DNA of 64,000 nucleotides from Pseudotabrizicola sp. (GTDB lineage: Bacteria > Pseudomonadota > Alphaproteobacteria > Rhodobacterales > Rhodobacteraceae): positions 1 through 64,000 of the forward strand of contig NZ_JAUSNR010000010.1 of NCBI RefSeq assembly GCF_030656345.1, in the 5' to 3' direction. Below are positions 1 to 11,966 of the stretch, one piece after another. How positions within the stretch are numbered: position 1 is the stretch's first letter; every line of letters begins with the position of its first letter. The notes beneath the pieces are model-generated. The model did no database searches. It saw nothing but the letters and a program-made list of their open reading frames with translations, and was not told the DNA's origin. The translations under genes and the position numbers were made by a program.

Positions 1-400
<400 letters not shown>

Positions 401-401
401 A

Positions 402-415
402 ACATCCGAAGATGT
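402..415 (-). other. UUCG-capped hairpin just upstream of the 16S 5' end
   Basis: On the minus strand ACATC-TTCG-GATGT forms a perfect 5-bp stem with a UUCG tetraloop, immediately before the 16S 5' end. Such stable hairpins occur in rRNA leaders, where they may assist folding or processing. The role here is inferred. Confidence 0.5.
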
Positions 416-632
416 ATCCTTGACGTCGAACCTCTGCACATCTGCATCATGACCAATCAAGGCCATGACATCATCTTCTGTCCAACGTGCTTCAGTTGTC
501 GAAACAACAAAAGCCGCCAAACAGTGAAGCTGACACCCAGATCATCGGACCGAAATCCTACTGGGCCGATATGCGTCGGTATCATCGTCGAAACGACCAA
601 ACCGCCCGCATATCCCTTCATTCATCAAATTT

Positions 633-642
633 TCAAAGAGCA
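633..642 (-). promoter_or_regulatory. boxA-like rRNA antitermination site
   Basis: On the minus strand the sequence reads TGCTCTTTGA followed by an A-rich run. This matches the boxA element (TGCTCTTTA-type) bound by NusB/NusE in rRNA leaders. It sits about 235 bp upstream of the 16S 5' end and about 150 bp downstream of the predicted rrn promoter, the expected place for such a site. Confidence 0.7.
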
Positions 643-788
643 CGAAGACACAAACAAAGATAGATGAACTCAAGTAGCGAGCCCAGCCTACCATGTTGCC
701 TTCTCTTGTCGCCTGCGAAGCTGCCTTTCAGCGAACCCTGCTTCCCGTCCCTTCCGCTTCTTTCGAACCGTCCGTTTCGGTGAGGCGG

Positions 789-817
789 TATTTAGGCCGG
801 GGCGCTCGGAGCCGCAA
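789..817 (-). promoter_or_regulatory. rrn operon promoter
   Basis: Reading the minus strand, a -35 box TTGCGG (817-812) and a -10 box TAAATA (794-789) are separated by exactly 17 bp of GC-rich discriminating spacer. An A/T run lies upstream of the -35 (about 820-827). Position and orientation fit transcription of the 16S gene. Additional rrn promoters may exist further upstream. Confidence 0.65.
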
Positions 818-907
818 GAGAAAAAACGCACCCCGTCATCATTTTGTTTCAGATCTCAGGTTTACTGGGCTTTTTGAAAGTCTGTCGACACATGTTTCAG
901 CGATCTC

Positions 908-936
908 TGTGGATAAGTCTCGGGTTTTGTGGATAA
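908..936. promoter_or_regulatory. Pair of perfect DnaA boxes
   Basis: TGTGGATAA occurs at 908-916 and again at 928-936. Each is the exact complement of the consensus DnaA box TTATCCACA. The two are in the same orientation and start 20 bp apart, about two helical turns, roughly 90 bp upstream of the rrn -35 box. They could belong to a replication origin or be a DnaA control site for the rrn operon. I cannot decide between these from the window. Confidence 0.6.
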
Positions 937-1364
937 CTTTCACGCTGCCTTGGCGAATCTCCTTCTCAAACACCGCGATTCTCTCGCGGTGGGCACGAAG
1001 GGACGCCATCACCGGCTATGGCCGAGTCGGCCATTCAGCTGGATGCGTCAATCCAGACGCCCAACGCATCGGGTTGCGTGATCTGTTTCCCCATCCCCAG
1101 AGCACTTGACGATGTATGGCCTTGGAACACTGCCTGAGCTTGGGCAGGCCCAGGACCTTGGGCATCCGAACTTTTTCATATGAAAAGCAAGGCGCCGCAA
1201 ATGGTTCGCGCCTAAATGCTGCGCTGCCGCGTCAGATGACGCCTGCCCGTGCGGAAGGCTCGCGAAAGGTTGTTGCGGCATTTCTAAATATCGCTAACAC
1301 TCGGTCCACTGTACTGGCGGGCTCGATCCCGTCTGACAAAATAACAAACGCTGGGGAGCGACAT
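937..1364. other. Intergenic region between the DnaA boxes and the peptide transporter operon
   Basis: About 430 bp without a convincing gene. An open frame continues upstream of the first ATPase gene, but its residues before 1365 do not resemble the ABC family, so I treat it as non-coding. A 14-bp palindrome TTTTCATATGAAAA lies at 1173-1186. It would be expected to hold the operon promoter, but I could not identify clear -35/-10 boxes. Confidence 0.5.
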
Positions 1365-2381
1365 ATGCCCGATCGGGCGCAGCCTGTCCTTGATGTGAGG
1401 GGTCTGAAAACTGTTTTCAGAACCCGTGGCGGCGAAATTCACGCCGTGAATGACGTAAGCTTTGATCTTCGACCCGGAGAGCTTCTGGGCGTGGTCGGCG
1501 AAAGCGGATCGGGCAAATCGGTTACGATGATGTCGCTTCTGGGGCTGTTGCCGTCTCCGCCAGCCATGAACAAGGGTGGACAGGTGCTGTTCGAGGGGCA
1601 CGACCTGTTGCGTGTCGAGCCTCAGCATCTGCGGCACGTACGCGGCGGTCGTATCGGTTTCATATTTCAAGACCCGATGACCAGCCTGAACCCTGTGTTT
1701 ACTGTAGGCTATCAGATCGCCGAGCCCCTTCGCCGGCATATGGGCCTGACACGCGCCCAGGCTGCGATCCGCGCTGCCGAACTGCTGGATCTGGTGGGCA
1801 TCCCCGATGCACGCAGCCGTCTCAAGGATTTTCCTCACCAGTTTTCCGGCGGAATGCGACAGCGGGTAATGATCGCCATCGCGCTGGCCTGTGATCCCAA
1901 GGTGCTGATCGCCGATGAACCGACCACAGCGCTGGACGTCACGATTCAAGCTCAGATCATCGAATTGATCAAGGGTTTGCGGCAAAAACTGGGGATGGCC
2001 ATCATATGGATCACCCATGATCTGGGCGTGATTGCGGGGATCGCGGACCGCGTGATGGTCATGTACGGCGGCCAGGTCGTCGAAATGGCCCCTACCGCCG
2101 ACCTGTTCGCACGTCCGCGACATCCCTACACGCAGGCGCTGCTACAAACGATTCCCGCTCTCCGCGGCGCACGCGAGGCCCGGCTGAAGGTCATCGAAGG
2201 CCAACCACCCATCATACGCGCGGTGCCGTCTGCCTGTCCGTTTACCAACCGCTGCGTCCATGCCACCCCGCTGTGTGCGCTGGAAAACCCCCGGCGCCGG
2301 AACCTGACGCCGGGCCATGATGTGGCCTGCCACCGCGCCGAAGAACTGGCCGTCGTAACCCGAGGGCCTGCCCATGCGTGA
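1365..2381 (+). CDS. Peptide/nickel ABC importer ATP-binding protein (OppD/DppD type)
   Basis: ATPase subunit of an inner-membrane peptide-type importer, 338 aa. Walker A GESGSGKS is at residues 45-52, Q-loop [10 protein letters not shown] at 101-110, signature SGG at 161-163, Walker B ending DEP near 184-186 and the switch histidine in THD near 218. The C-terminal oligopeptide-transporter domain carries a cysteine set (ACPFTNRC...LC...ACH) like that of DppD proteins that bind an iron-sulfur cluster. I chose ATG 1365 because it follows GGGGAGCG and begins where family homology starts. The stop overlaps the next gene by 8 bp. It heads a five-gene operon whose exact substrate cannot be read from sequence. 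Confidence 0.93.
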   Translation: MPDRAQPVLDVRGLKTVFRTRGGEIHAVNDVSFDLRPGELLGVVGESGSGKSVTMMSLLGLLPSPPAMNKGGQVLFEGHDLLRVEPQHLRHVRGGRIGFIFQDPMTSLNPVFTVGYQIAEPLRRHMGLTRAQAAIRAAELLDLVGIPDARSRLKDFPHQFSGGMRQRVMIAIALACDPKVLIADEPTTALDVTIQAQIIELIKGLRQKLGMAIIWITHDLGVIAGIADRVMVMYGGQVVEMAPTADLFARPRHPYTQALLQTIPALRGAREARLKVIEGQPPIIRAVPSACPFTNRCVHATPLCALENPRRRNLTPGHDVACHRAEELAVVTRGPAHA

Positions 2382-3438
2382 TGTCACCCCGCCTGCCCTG
2401 CGCGCGCTGGTCGAGGTCCGTAACCTGAAGATGTATTTTCCCATCACGGCCGGCCTGCTTCGCCGCAAGGTTGGCGATGTGAAGGCCGTTGATGACGTAT
2501 CCTTTGCCATCTACGAGGGCGAAACCCTTGGTCTTGTCGGCGAATCGGGCTGCGGCAAGTCTACTTGCGGGCGGGCCATCTTGCGGCTCTATGATCTGAC
2601 GGCCGGGTCGGTGGTCATTGACGGCAAGGACATTGCAACCCTGTCTGCCAACGAGCTGCGAAAGATGCGGCCCACCATGCAGATGGTGTTTCAGGACCCT
2701 CAGGCCAGTCTGAACCCCCGCATGACCGTTGCAGGGATCGTCGCCGAGCCGCTGGAAGAACACACCAAGCTGTCGCGCGCCGACAAATTGGCCCGCGTCT
2801 ATGAACTGATGGACGCCGTCGGCCTGAACCGCGCCTTTGCGCACCGCTATCCGCATGAGTTTTCCGGCGGCCAACGGCAACGTATCGGCATCGCGCGCGC
2901 ATTGGCGCTGAACCCGAAGTTCATTGTCTGCGATGAACCGATCGCCGCGCTGGACGTGTCCATACAGGCGCAGGTGGTCAACCTGCTAGAGGATCTGCAG
3001 GCGAAGTTCGGCTTGACCTATCTTTTCATCAGCCACGATCTGTCGATGGTGCGCCATATCGCCGACCGGGTGGCGGTGATGTATCTGGGCCGCATCGCCG
3101 AGCTGTCGCCGCGCGACGCGCTCTATGCCCGCCCGCTGCACCCCTATGCCGAGGCGCTGCTGTCAGCCGTGCCCGAACCCGACCCGACGCTGGCGCGGTC
3201 GCGCCAACGCATCATTCTGCAAGGCGATGTGCCCTCGCCCGCCAACCCGCCAAAGGGATGCAATTTCTGCACCCGCTGCCCAAAGGCGTTCGATCTGTGC
3301 CGTCAGGTCAAACCCGAGCTGGCCGAGGTTGAACCGGGCCGCTTTGTCGCCTGCCACCTGTATTCCGCTACAACCGTCGCCGGATCAACCGGCACACCCG
3401 AGGCCAAAGAGCACAACCAACAAGGAGTGTCCCTATGA
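2374..3438 (+). CDS. Peptide/nickel ABC importer ATP-binding protein (OppF/DppF type)
   Basis: Second ATPase of the importer, 354 aa, pairing with the upstream OppD-type subunit. Walker A GESGCGKS is at 56-63, Q-loop [10 protein letters not shown] near 106-115, signature FSGGQRQR at 163-170 and Walker B CDEP near 186-189. The C-terminal domain has clustered cysteines ([15 protein letters not shown]...ACH), typical of DppF/OppF proteins. It starts inside the last codons of the preceding gene, and its TGA overlaps the start of the binding-protein gene (ATGA), indicating translational coupling. Confidence 0.93.
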   Translation: MRDVTPPALRALVEVRNLKMYFPITAGLLRRKVGDVKAVDDVSFAIYEGETLGLVGESGCGKSTCGRAILRLYDLTAGSVVIDGKDIATLSANELRKMRPTMQMVFQDPQASLNPRMTVAGIVAEPLEEHTKLSRADKLARVYELMDAVGLNRAFAHRYPHEFSGGQRQRIGIARALALNPKFIVCDEPIAALDVSIQAQVVNLLEDLQAKFGLTYLFISHDLSMVRHIADRVAVMYLGRIAELSPRDALYARPLHPYAEALLSAVPEPDPTLARSRQRIILQGDVPSPANPPKGCNFCTRCPKAFDLCRQVKPELAEVEPGRFVACHLYSATTVAGSTGTPEAKEHNQQGVSL

Positions 3439-5135
3439 AACTGAAAACCGCCCTTCTGGGCGCCGCCGCCACGCTGGCCTTTGCGCCTGCCGCTTTTGCG
3501 GAACGCGGGGCCGATGGCAACGTCAATGTCCTGTATTCACAGGCCGTGTCGATCATGAACGCCTATCTGTCTTCGGGCACCAAGGATGTCGAAGTGGGCT
3601 CTCTGGTGCTGGAGCCGCTGGCCGGCTTTGACGAGGAGGGCAATGTCATCCCGCGTCTGGTGACAGAGATCCCGTCGGTGGAAAACGGCGGCATTTCCGA
3701 GGATCTGACCACCATCACCTGGAAGATCACCCCCGGCCTGCTGTGGTCGGATGGCACGCCGGTGACATCGGCCGATGCGCTGTTTTCGTATCAGTATTGC
3801 ACCGATCCTGCCGGTGGCTGTGCACAGGCCGCGCGCTATGAAGGCATTGAAAAGGTGGAAGCGCTTGACGATCTGACCGTCAAGATCACCTGGACCGCGC
3901 CGAAGCCGAACCCGTTCACCGCCTTTGTCGGCTCTACCTCGCCCATTCTGCAGGCGGCGCAATTTGCCAATTGCCTGGGCACCGCAGCCCCGACCTGCAC
4001 CGAACAGAACTTCCGCCCCATCGGCACCGGCCCGTTCATGGTCACCGATTTCAAGGTGAATGACGTCGTCGAACTGGCCGCCAACCCGAACTACCGTGAC
4101 GCGGCCAAACCGGCCTTTGCCACCATGATCGTCAAGGGCGGCGGCGATGCGGCTGGCGCTGCCCGCGCCGTGATGGAAACCGGCGAATTCGATTACGCCT
4201 GGAACACCCAGATCAACCCCGAACTGCAGGCCCAGATGGAACGGGGCGGCAAGGGCGTGTTCGTGTCCGCCTTCGGCACCCTGGTCGAGCGGATCGAGAT
4301 GAACATGACCGACCCGTCGCCGGACCTGCCGGAAGGCGAGCGCGCGACAGCCGCGCATCCGCATCCGTTCCTGTCGGACATCCGCGTGCGCAAAGCGCTG
4401 TCGATGGCAATTGACCGCAGCCTGCTGGTCGAGGTCGGCTATGGCAACGCAGGCCAGCCGACCTGCAACCTGGTGCCGGCGCCCGCGACCTTTGCCTCGC
4501 CCAACACCGACTGCATCGAACAGGACATGGACGGCGCCAAGGCCCTGTTGGATGAGGCAGGCTGGACCGTGGGGGCCAACGGCATCCGCGAAAAGGACGG
4601 CAAGCCGCTGAAGGTCCTGTACCAGACCTCGGTCAACGCCGTGCGTCAGGATTTCCAGGCCCTGATCAAGGGCTGGTGGAACGAATTGGGCGTCGAGGTC
4701 GAGCTGAAATCGATTGACGGTGGCGTGTACTTCGGTGGCGATCCGGGTTCGCCCGACACCTTCCAGAAGTTCTACGCAGACGTTGAAATGTATGCCAACA
4801 ACTTCGACGGCACCGATCCCGAGCCCTACCTTGCGCAATATCTGTGCGACAAGGCCCCCAGCCCGGCCAACGGCTGGCAGGGTGAAAACGTTAACCGCTA
4901 CTGCGACCCGGCCTATGATGCGCTGGTCGCCGAACTGGCCGCGACCCGCGATATGGAAAAGCGCGGCGAAATCGCCATCCGCCTGAACGAGATGCTGACC
5001 AAGGACAGCTATGTCATCGTGCCGCTGGTGCACCGCGGCCGGTTGTCGGCCCATTCCACCACTCTGGGCGGTGTGGTGCTGAACACCTGGGATTCCGAGC
5101 TGTGGAACGCAAGCGACTGGTTCCGCATCAAGTGA
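3435..5135 (+). CDS. ABC transporter periplasmic substrate-binding protein (SBP_bac_5 family)
   Basis: Periplasmic binding protein of 566 aa for the same importer. The N-terminus [22 protein letters not shown] is a clear Sec signal peptide with an AFA cleavage site. The body has peptide-binding family hallmarks, including [21 protein letters not shown] near residues 95-115 and [14 protein letters not shown] near 195. AAGGAG precedes the ATG. Family members bind peptides, nickel or opines, so the ligand is open. A terminator with an embedded palindromic element follows the stop and probably makes this protein more abundant than the permeases. Confidence 0.93.
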   Translation: MKLKTALLGAAATLAFAPAAFAERGADGNVNVLYSQAVSIMNAYLSSGTKDVEVGSLVLEPLAGFDEEGNVIPRLVTEIPSVENGGISEDLTTITWKITPGLLWSDGTPVTSADALFSYQYCTDPAGGCAQAARYEGIEKVEALDDLTVKITWTAPKPNPFTAFVGSTSPILQAAQFANCLGTAAPTCTEQNFRPIGTGPFMVTDFKVNDVVELAANPNYRDAAKPAFATMIVKGGGDAAGAARAVMETGEFDYAWNTQINPELQAQMERGGKGVFVSAFGTLVERIEMNMTDPSPDLPEGERATAAHPHPFLSDIRVRKALSMAIDRSLLVEVGYGNAGQPTCNLVPAPATFASPNTDCIEQDMDGAKALLDEAGWTVGANGIREKDGKPLKVLYQTSVNAVRQDFQALIKGWWNELGVEVELKSIDGGVYFGGDPGSPDTFQKFYADVEMYANNFDGTDPEPYLAQYLCDKAPSPANGWQGENVNRYCDPAYDALVAELAATRDMEKRGEIAIRLNEMLTKDSYVIVPLVHRGRLSAHSTTLGGVVLNTWDSELWNASDWFRIK

Positions 5136-5145
5136 TCTGACCTCA

Positions 5146-5204
5146 GGGGCGCGCCGGGCACGAATTTTCTGCGAAAATTCCGCACGGTGCGCCCCCCCTT
5201 TTTT
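5146..5204 (+). terminator. Rho-independent terminator or attenuator after the binding-protein gene
   Basis: GGGGCGC (5146-5152) pairs with GCGCCCC (5189-5195) and is followed by six T (5199-5204). Between the arms sits the GAATTTTC/GAAAATTC palindrome, which would form its own inner hairpin. It lies 10 bp after the stop codon and before the permease genes of the same operon, so partial readthrough is likely. Confidence 0.75.
5156..5180 (+). repeat. Palindromic intergenic element, copy 1
   Basis: GGGCAC is followed directly by a palindrome with arms GAATTTTC (5162-5169) and GAAAATTC (5173-5180) around the loop TGC. Two reverse-complement copies of the full 25 bp exist at 5236-5260 and 49747-49771. 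This copy is inside the hairpin of a terminator. Confidence 0.8.
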
Positions 5205-5235
5205 CCATCCTCTTCCTCAACCCTCGTGCAGGTCT

Positions 5236-5260
5236 GAATTTTCGCAGAAAATTCGTGCCC
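5236..5260 (-). repeat. Palindromic intergenic element, copy 2
   Basis: This is the exact reverse complement of the element at 5156-5180: palindrome GAATTTTC-GCA-GAAAATTC followed by GTGCCC. Copies 1 and 2 lie 55 bp apart in opposite orientation and could pair into one long stem across the gap between the binding-protein and permease genes. Confidence 0.8.
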
Positions 5261-5288
5261 GTCCGACTGTTCAACCGAGGCGTCGCCC

Positions 5289-6296
5289 ATGCTCACCTTC
5301 ACGATCCGCCGGTTGCTGCTGGCGATCCCGACGCTTTTGTTCATCTCGCTGGTGATCTTCCTGCTGGTCGATTTCGCCCCCGGCTCGCCGATGAGCCAGA
5401 TCCCCCTGACCGTCCCCCCCGAAGTGCGCCTGAAGATCATCGAGGCCATGGGCGCGAATGAGCCGATCCTTGTGCGCTATCTGCTCTGGCTCAAACAGTT
5501 TTTCTGGGTCGAACCGCTGGTCATGATCGACGGCATGTTCGGCACCAGCTATTCCCACGGCATGCAGCGCATTGTCAGCTGGCAGTCGCGCAGCCCGGTG
5601 ATGGATATCATCGTGCAACGCGTGCCGCAGACCCTGACCGTGGTCGGCTCCGCCTATGTGATCGGGGTGCTGATCGCGGTGCCGATCGGCATCTATTCGG
5701 CTTACAAGCAATACAGCTGGTTCGACCAGATCGGCACTTTCATCGCGATGATCGGCTTTTCGGTGCCGACCTTCTTTACCGGCGTGGTGCTGATCCTGGT
5801 GTTTTCGGTCAACCTTGGCTGGTTCCCGTCGATCTACAACACCTCGCTGCGGGTCACCAACTGGGAGACGTTTGTGCAGCAGGTGCGGCAGATGGCGATG
5901 CCGGTCGCGGTGCTGGCGCTGTACAACGCGTCGCAGATCAGCCGCTACATGCGGTCGTCCATGCTCGACAATCTGGCGCAGGATTACGTGCGCACGGCGC
6001 GCGCCAAGGGCATGTCGGAACGGGTGGTGGTGCTCAAACACGTGCTGCGCAATTCGCTGATCCCGGTGGTCACCGTGATTGCCCTTGGCATCCCCACCAT
6101 TTTCGGCGGCGCGATCATCACCGAACAGGTGTTCAAGGTGAACGGTCTGGGTGCCTTGCTGATCAATGCCATACAGGGGTCGGACCTGCCGATGGTGCAG
6201 ACGCTGACCTTCATCTTTGCCGTGCTGATCGTGATGTTCAACCTGATTGCCGATGTGCTCTACGGCATGCTCGACCCGAGGATCCGCTATGACTGA
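5289..6296 (+). CDS. Peptide/nickel ABC importer permease (DppB/OppB type)
   Basis: Inner-membrane permease of 335 aa with the DppB-type layout. An N-terminal membrane segment (RRLLLAIPTLLFISLVIFLL) is followed by a periplasmic loop and a bundle of five further hydrophobic segments. The ATPase-contact EAA-like motif is DYVRTARAKGMSERVV near residues 233-248. The end LDPRIRYD is typical. It overlaps the next permease gene by 8 bp. It follows the binding-protein gene after 153 bp containing a terminator and two palindromic elements. Confidence 0.92.
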   Translation: MLTFTIRRLLLAIPTLLFISLVIFLLVDFAPGSPMSQIPLTVPPEVRLKIIEAMGANEPILVRYLLWLKQFFWVEPLVMIDGMFGTSYSHGMQRIVSWQSRSPVMDIIVQRVPQTLTVVGSAYVIGVLIAVPIGIYSAYKQYSWFDQIGTFIAMIGFSVPTFFTGVVLILVFSVNLGWFPSIYNTSLRVTNWETFVQQVRQMAMPVAVLALYNASQISRYMRSSMLDNLAQDYVRTARAKGMSERVVVLKHVLRNSLIPVVTVIALGIPTIFGGAIITEQVFKVNGLGALLINAIQGSDLPMVQTLTFIFAVLIVMFNLIADVLYGMLDPRIRYD

Positions 6297-7209
6297 CACA
6301 TCTGTCGTTGAGAAACCCCGCAGCCAGTGGTCGGATGTCTGGTCGCAGTTCAAGACCCACAAGGGCGCGGTTGCGGCGCTGATCGTCTTTGTCACGCTGA
6401 TCCTGTTCGTCACCATCGGGCCGCTGATCTGGACCGTGGACCCGACCTACATCAACCCCAACGCCGCCGAGATGATCCGCACCCGCAACAAGCCGCCCAG
6501 CTGGCAGTTCCCGCTGGGCACCGATCAGCTGGGCCGCGATATGCTGGCCCGGATGATGAAGGGCGGTCAGGTGTCCATCGCGGTGGGACTGGTGGCGATG
6601 GCGATCTCTATCCTGCTGGGCACGCTGGTGGGGGTTTCTGCCGGGTATTTCCGCCGACTTGACGGGCCGCTGATGCGGCTGACCGATCTGTTCCTCGCCC
6701 TGCCCCTGCTGCCCTTGCTGCTGGTGATGGTCATGCTGTTCCGTGATCCTCTTGCCCGCGCCATGGGGCCAGAGGGCGGCACCTTCCTGCTGATCGTCTT
6801 TGCCATTGGTGTGACCAGCTGGATGCAGGCCGCCCGCATCGTGCGTGGCGAGGTGCTGGCGCTGAAAGAGCGTGAATTCGTGCTGGCCGCCCGGTCGATC
6901 GGCACGCCGTCGCGCCGGATGATCCTGCGCCATATCCTGCCCAATGTGGTCAGCCCGATCATGGTCTCGGCCACGCTGGGCATCGCCTCGGCCATCATCA
7001 CCGAATCTGCACTGTCCTTCCTCGGCCTTGGCTTTCCGCCCGATTTTCCGACCTGGGGGCGGTTGCTTTTTGATGGGGTGGACTACATCCAGCAGTACCC
7101 CGAACGGGTGATCTGGCCCGGCGTCGCCATCTCGCTGACGGTGTTGTCGGTCAATTACATCGGCGACGGCTTGCGCGACGCGCTTGATCCGCGCATCCGG
7201 GGGCGCTGA
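6289..7209 (+). CDS. Peptide/nickel ABC importer permease (DppC/OppC type)
   Basis: Second permease of the importer, 306 aa. An N-terminal cytoplasmic stretch leads to the first membrane segment (KGAVAALIVFVTLILFVTIG). The DppC-type motif FPLGTDQLGRDMLARM follows, then the EAA region EFVLAARSIGTPSRRMILRHILPN, and the end ALDPRIRGR. I chose ATG 6289, which overlaps the stop of the upstream permease, because residues encoded further upstream are not family-like. It is the last gene of the operon. Confidence 0.92.
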   Translation: MTDTSVVEKPRSQWSDVWSQFKTHKGAVAALIVFVTLILFVTIGPLIWTVDPTYINPNAAEMIRTRNKPPSWQFPLGTDQLGRDMLARMMKGGQVSIAVGLVAMAISILLGTLVGVSAGYFRRLDGPLMRLTDLFLALPLLPLLLVMVMLFRDPLARAMGPEGGTFLLIVFAIGVTSWMQAARIVRGEVLALKEREFVLAARSIGTPSRRMILRHILPNVVSPIMVSATLGIASAIITESALSFLGLGFPPDFPTWGRLLFDGVDYIQQYPERVIWPGVAISLTVLSVNYIGDGLRDALDPRIRGR

Positions 7210-7221
7210 ACGGTGCAACTC

Positions 7222-7250
7222 TTGTCTTAACCGGCCCTCACCCCTTACAT
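7222..7250 (+). promoter_or_regulatory. Candidate promoter for the ArsR-type regulator
   Basis: TTGTCT (7222-7227) and TTACAT (7245-7250) are spaced by exactly 17 bp, about 40 bp upstream of the regulator start. Both boxes are imperfect matches, so this is only a candidate. Confidence 0.35.
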
Positions 7251-7291
7251 AGGGCGCACCAACCCCCGTCAGGCAAACCAAAGGCAGCTGC

Positions 7292-7642
7292 GTGGACCCG
7301 ATGACAGATCACAGCCCGGTACATCCCGCGCAAGTGCCGCCGCCCGAGCAGATGGAGGCGCAGGCCGCCCTTGCCGCCGCCTTTCTCAAGGCGCTCAGCC
7401 ATGAGGGGCGGCTGATGATCCTGTGCCACCTGTCCACCGGCGAAAAGACGGTGACAGAGCTGGAACACCTGCTGGGCAGCCGTCAGGCCGCCGTCAGCCA
7501 GCAGCTTTCCCGCCTGCGGCTGGAGGGGCTGGTGTCATCCCGGCGTGAAGGCAAGGCGATATTTTACGCCATAGATGACCAGAAGGTCAGCCGCACCATC
7601 GGGCTGATGTACACCCTGTTCTGCGAACCGGAACAGGGCTGA
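7292..7642 (+). CDS. ArsR/SmtB-family regulator, SqrR/BigR-like
   Basis: Winged-helix repressor of 116 aa. The helix-turn-helix is TVTELEHLLGSRQAAVSQQLSRLR (about residues 53-76), followed by the wing SSRREGKAIFYAI. Only two cysteines occur, Cys45 in LMILC and Cys111 in LFCEP, 66 residues apart. This is the same spacing and context as Cys41/Cys107 of the persulfide sensor SqrR from Rhodobacter capsulatus, so sulfide/persulfide or redox sensing is a reasonable inference. GTG 7292 is used here; ATG 7301 is an equal alternative. No sulfide:quinone reductase gene is adjacent, so its targets are unknown. Confidence 0.85.
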   Translation: MDPMTDHSPVHPAQVPPPEQMEAQAALAAAFLKALSHEGRLMILCHLSTGEKTVTELEHLLGSRQAAVSQQLSRLRLEGLVSSRREGKAIFYAIDDQKVSRTIGLMYTLFCEPEQG

Positions 7643-7650
7643 CTGCCTTA

Positions 7651-8388
7651 TCAGCCGCGCCCCAGATAGGGCATGTCGCGCGCCATGATGGTGATGAAGG
7701 GCACGTTCACATCCAGCGGCAGATTGGCCATATGCAGCACCGCCTCGGCCACATGCACCACCGGCATCAGGGGTTCTGGCCGCATCTCACCGCTGGCCTG
7801 CGGCATGCCCGACGAGAACCCGGCTGTCATCTCGCTGGCGGCATTGCCGATGTCGATCTGGCCACAGGCAATGTCAAACCGCCGCCCGTCGACGGCGAGG
7901 GTCTTGGTCAGCCCGGATACCGCATGTTTTGACATGGTATAGGGTGCCGATCCGGGACGCGGACGATCAGCGCTGATCGACCCGTTGTTGATGATCCGCC
8001 CGCCCTGCGGGCTTTGCCGCCGCATCAGGCCAAAGGCCGCGCGGGCGCACAGGAACATGCCGGTGATGTTCACGTTCGACAGTGCCAGCCAGTCGGCCAC
8101 CGCAATCTCGTCAATCGGCTTGCCGGGCAAGGACATGCCCGCATTGTTGAACAGCACATCCAGCCGCCCGAAGCGCGCTGCAACCTGCGCAAAGGCGGCG
8201 TCGACCTGCCCCTCATCGGTCACATCCGTGGGCAGCACCAATGCCTCATGCGTGCCTGCGGTTTCGCGCAAAGCGTCCTCACGCCGGCCGACCAGCGCCA
8301 CCTGCCAGCCCGCCGCAATAAACGCCCGTGCCGTCGCCCGCCCGATGCCCGACCCTGCCCCGGTGATCAGAATGCTGCGCTGTGCCAT
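7651..8388 (-). CDS. SDR-family NAD(P)-dependent oxidoreductase
   Basis: Short-chain dehydrogenase of 245 aa, standard family length. The cofactor motif TGAGSGIG is at residues 9-16 and NNAG near 85-88. The catalytic set is a serine in GSIS and YTMSK (Tyr-x3-Lys) near 150-154. A strong ribosome site (GGAGGAGAC on the coding strand) precedes the ATG. The substrate is not predictable. It converges on the ArsR-type regulator gene with an 8-bp gap. Confidence 0.9.
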   Translation of the reverse strand: MAQRSILITGAGSGIGRATARAFIAAGWQVALVGRREDALRETAGTHEALVLPTDVTDEGQVDAAFAQVAARFGRLDVLFNNAGMSLPGKPIDEIAVADWLALSNVNITGMFLCARAAFGLMRRQSPQGGRIINNGSISADRPRPGSAPYTMSKHAVSGLTKTLAVDGRRFDIACGQIDIGNAASEMTAGFSSGMPQASGEMRPEPLMPVVHVAEAVLHMANLPLDVNVPFITIMARDMPYLGRG

Positions 8389-8451
8389 GTGGTCTCCTCC
8401 CTGTTACGGGGGCGACCTTAGCGCCCGATGGGCAAGGGTGCCAGAGCGCGC

Positions 8452-8721
8452 TTAATGCAGGCGGAACTCTCCCACCACATTGCGCCATTCGTTCGGGCCG
8501 ATCAGCCGCTTGTGGCTGAACCGCACCGAATGCAGCGGGCCTTCGATCTGGTCCTGCCAGTATTCGATGAACTTGAACAATCGCGGATAATCGGGGGCAA
8601 GATCATAGTCCTGCCAGACGAATGTGTTCAGCACATTGCGGTAATCGGGCATCCGGTAGACCATTTCCGCCGTGGTCAGCCCATAGCCTTTCAGCATCAG
8701 TTCCGTTTCAGTTCTTTCCAC
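8452..8721 (-). CDS. usg: Usg-family protein
   Basis: Small soluble protein of 89 aa matching the Usg family, with the signature ELMLKGYGLTTAEMVYRMPD and FVWQDYDLAPDYPRLFKFI. Usg proteins are found next to tryptophan genes in some alphaproteobacteria and alone in others; their biochemical role is unknown. Here there are no trp genes in view. It reads away from the divergent gyrA. Confidence 0.88.
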   Translation of the reverse strand: MERTETELMLKGYGLTTAEMVYRMPDYRNVLNTFVWQDYDLAPDYPRLFKFIEYWQDQIEGPLHSVRFSHKRLIGPNEWRNVVGEFRLH

Positions 8722-8914
8722 CTAACTCTCCTGCATGATCGCCCCCCAAAGGAATCATGCCAGCTTCAGATTAAAAATCAATGATTTCAATTTGTTATCA
8801 CTGCGCCTCTCCGGCTGCCAAAAGGTGCGGCGTGGCGGCATTGCACCCCACTGCTTGCATGGTGTAAGGTTGCGCCAACAAGATATAGCCCCCCGTAAGG
8901 AAGGCCACGGCACC
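8722..8914. promoter_or_regulatory. Divergent usg/gyrA intergenic region
   Basis: A 193-bp region with an AT-rich patch around 8765-8800. A weak gyrA promoter candidate is TTGCAC (8841-8846) with TGTAAG (8863-8868), spacing 16. A good ribosome site TAAGGAAGG lies at 8896-8904 before the gyrA ATG at 8915. Confidence 0.35.
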
Positions 8915-11615
<2,701 letters not shown>

Positions 11616-11623
<8 letters not shown>

Positions 11624-11915
11624 GCTTGAGGCCCGGCTGGCGGCGCTTGCCGCCGCCGGGCAGACGGTCACCTACGGTGCCTTGGCCCGCGATCTCGGCT
11701 GGCGCATGGGCCAGCTTACCGCCGCACTGGAAGCGCTGATGGAAACCGACGCAGCACACGGCCAGCCGTTGCGCGCATCTTTATGTGAGGCGCGGCTTGG
11801 CAACGGCCTGCCCGCGCAGGGCTTTTTCGAAAAAGCGGCAGCGCTGGGGTTTGATGTGTCAGACCCCGCCGGTTTTGTCGCATCGCAGCGGCGCAATCTT
11901 TCTGCCCCCGATTAA
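11616..11915 (+). CDS. Small conserved protein, possible winged-helix
   Basis: A 99-aa protein that starts inside the last codons of gyrA (8-bp overlap), so it is probably co-translated. The stretch [20 protein letters not shown] resembles the winged-helix start of alkyltransferase-like proteins, followed by [20 protein letters not shown]. That order (TYGxLA, then xLP..GFF) is also seen in small DNA-binding-like modules. The alkyltransferase catalytic PCHRV motif is absent, so repair activity is not implied. Function unknown; I regard the gene as real because of coding character and tight coupling. Confidence 0.7.
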
Positions 11916-11966
11916 GAGTTCTGAAACGGTCCGGGCGCTATCCTTTTCAAACGGATGGAGTCGCGG

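Larger units (their letters stand above)
401..788 (-). promoter_or_regulatory. 16S rRNA leader transcript region
   Basis: This stretch lies between the predicted rrn promoter and the 16S 5' end and would be transcribed as precursor leader. It is AT-richer than neighbouring genes, and none of its short open frames looks like a protein. It contains the boxA site (633-642) and the UUCG hairpin (402-415). I see no tRNA in it. Confidence 0.65.

Noticed and set aside
693-1109. A 138-codon frame in the rrn upstream region
   Set aside because: It covers the rrn promoter and the DnaA boxes, has an unusual composition and no recognisable domain or ribosome site.
1116-1364. N-terminal extension of the OppD-type ATPase
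   Set aside because: The upstream residues do not resemble the family, whereas ATG 1365 has a ribosome site and starts at the domain.
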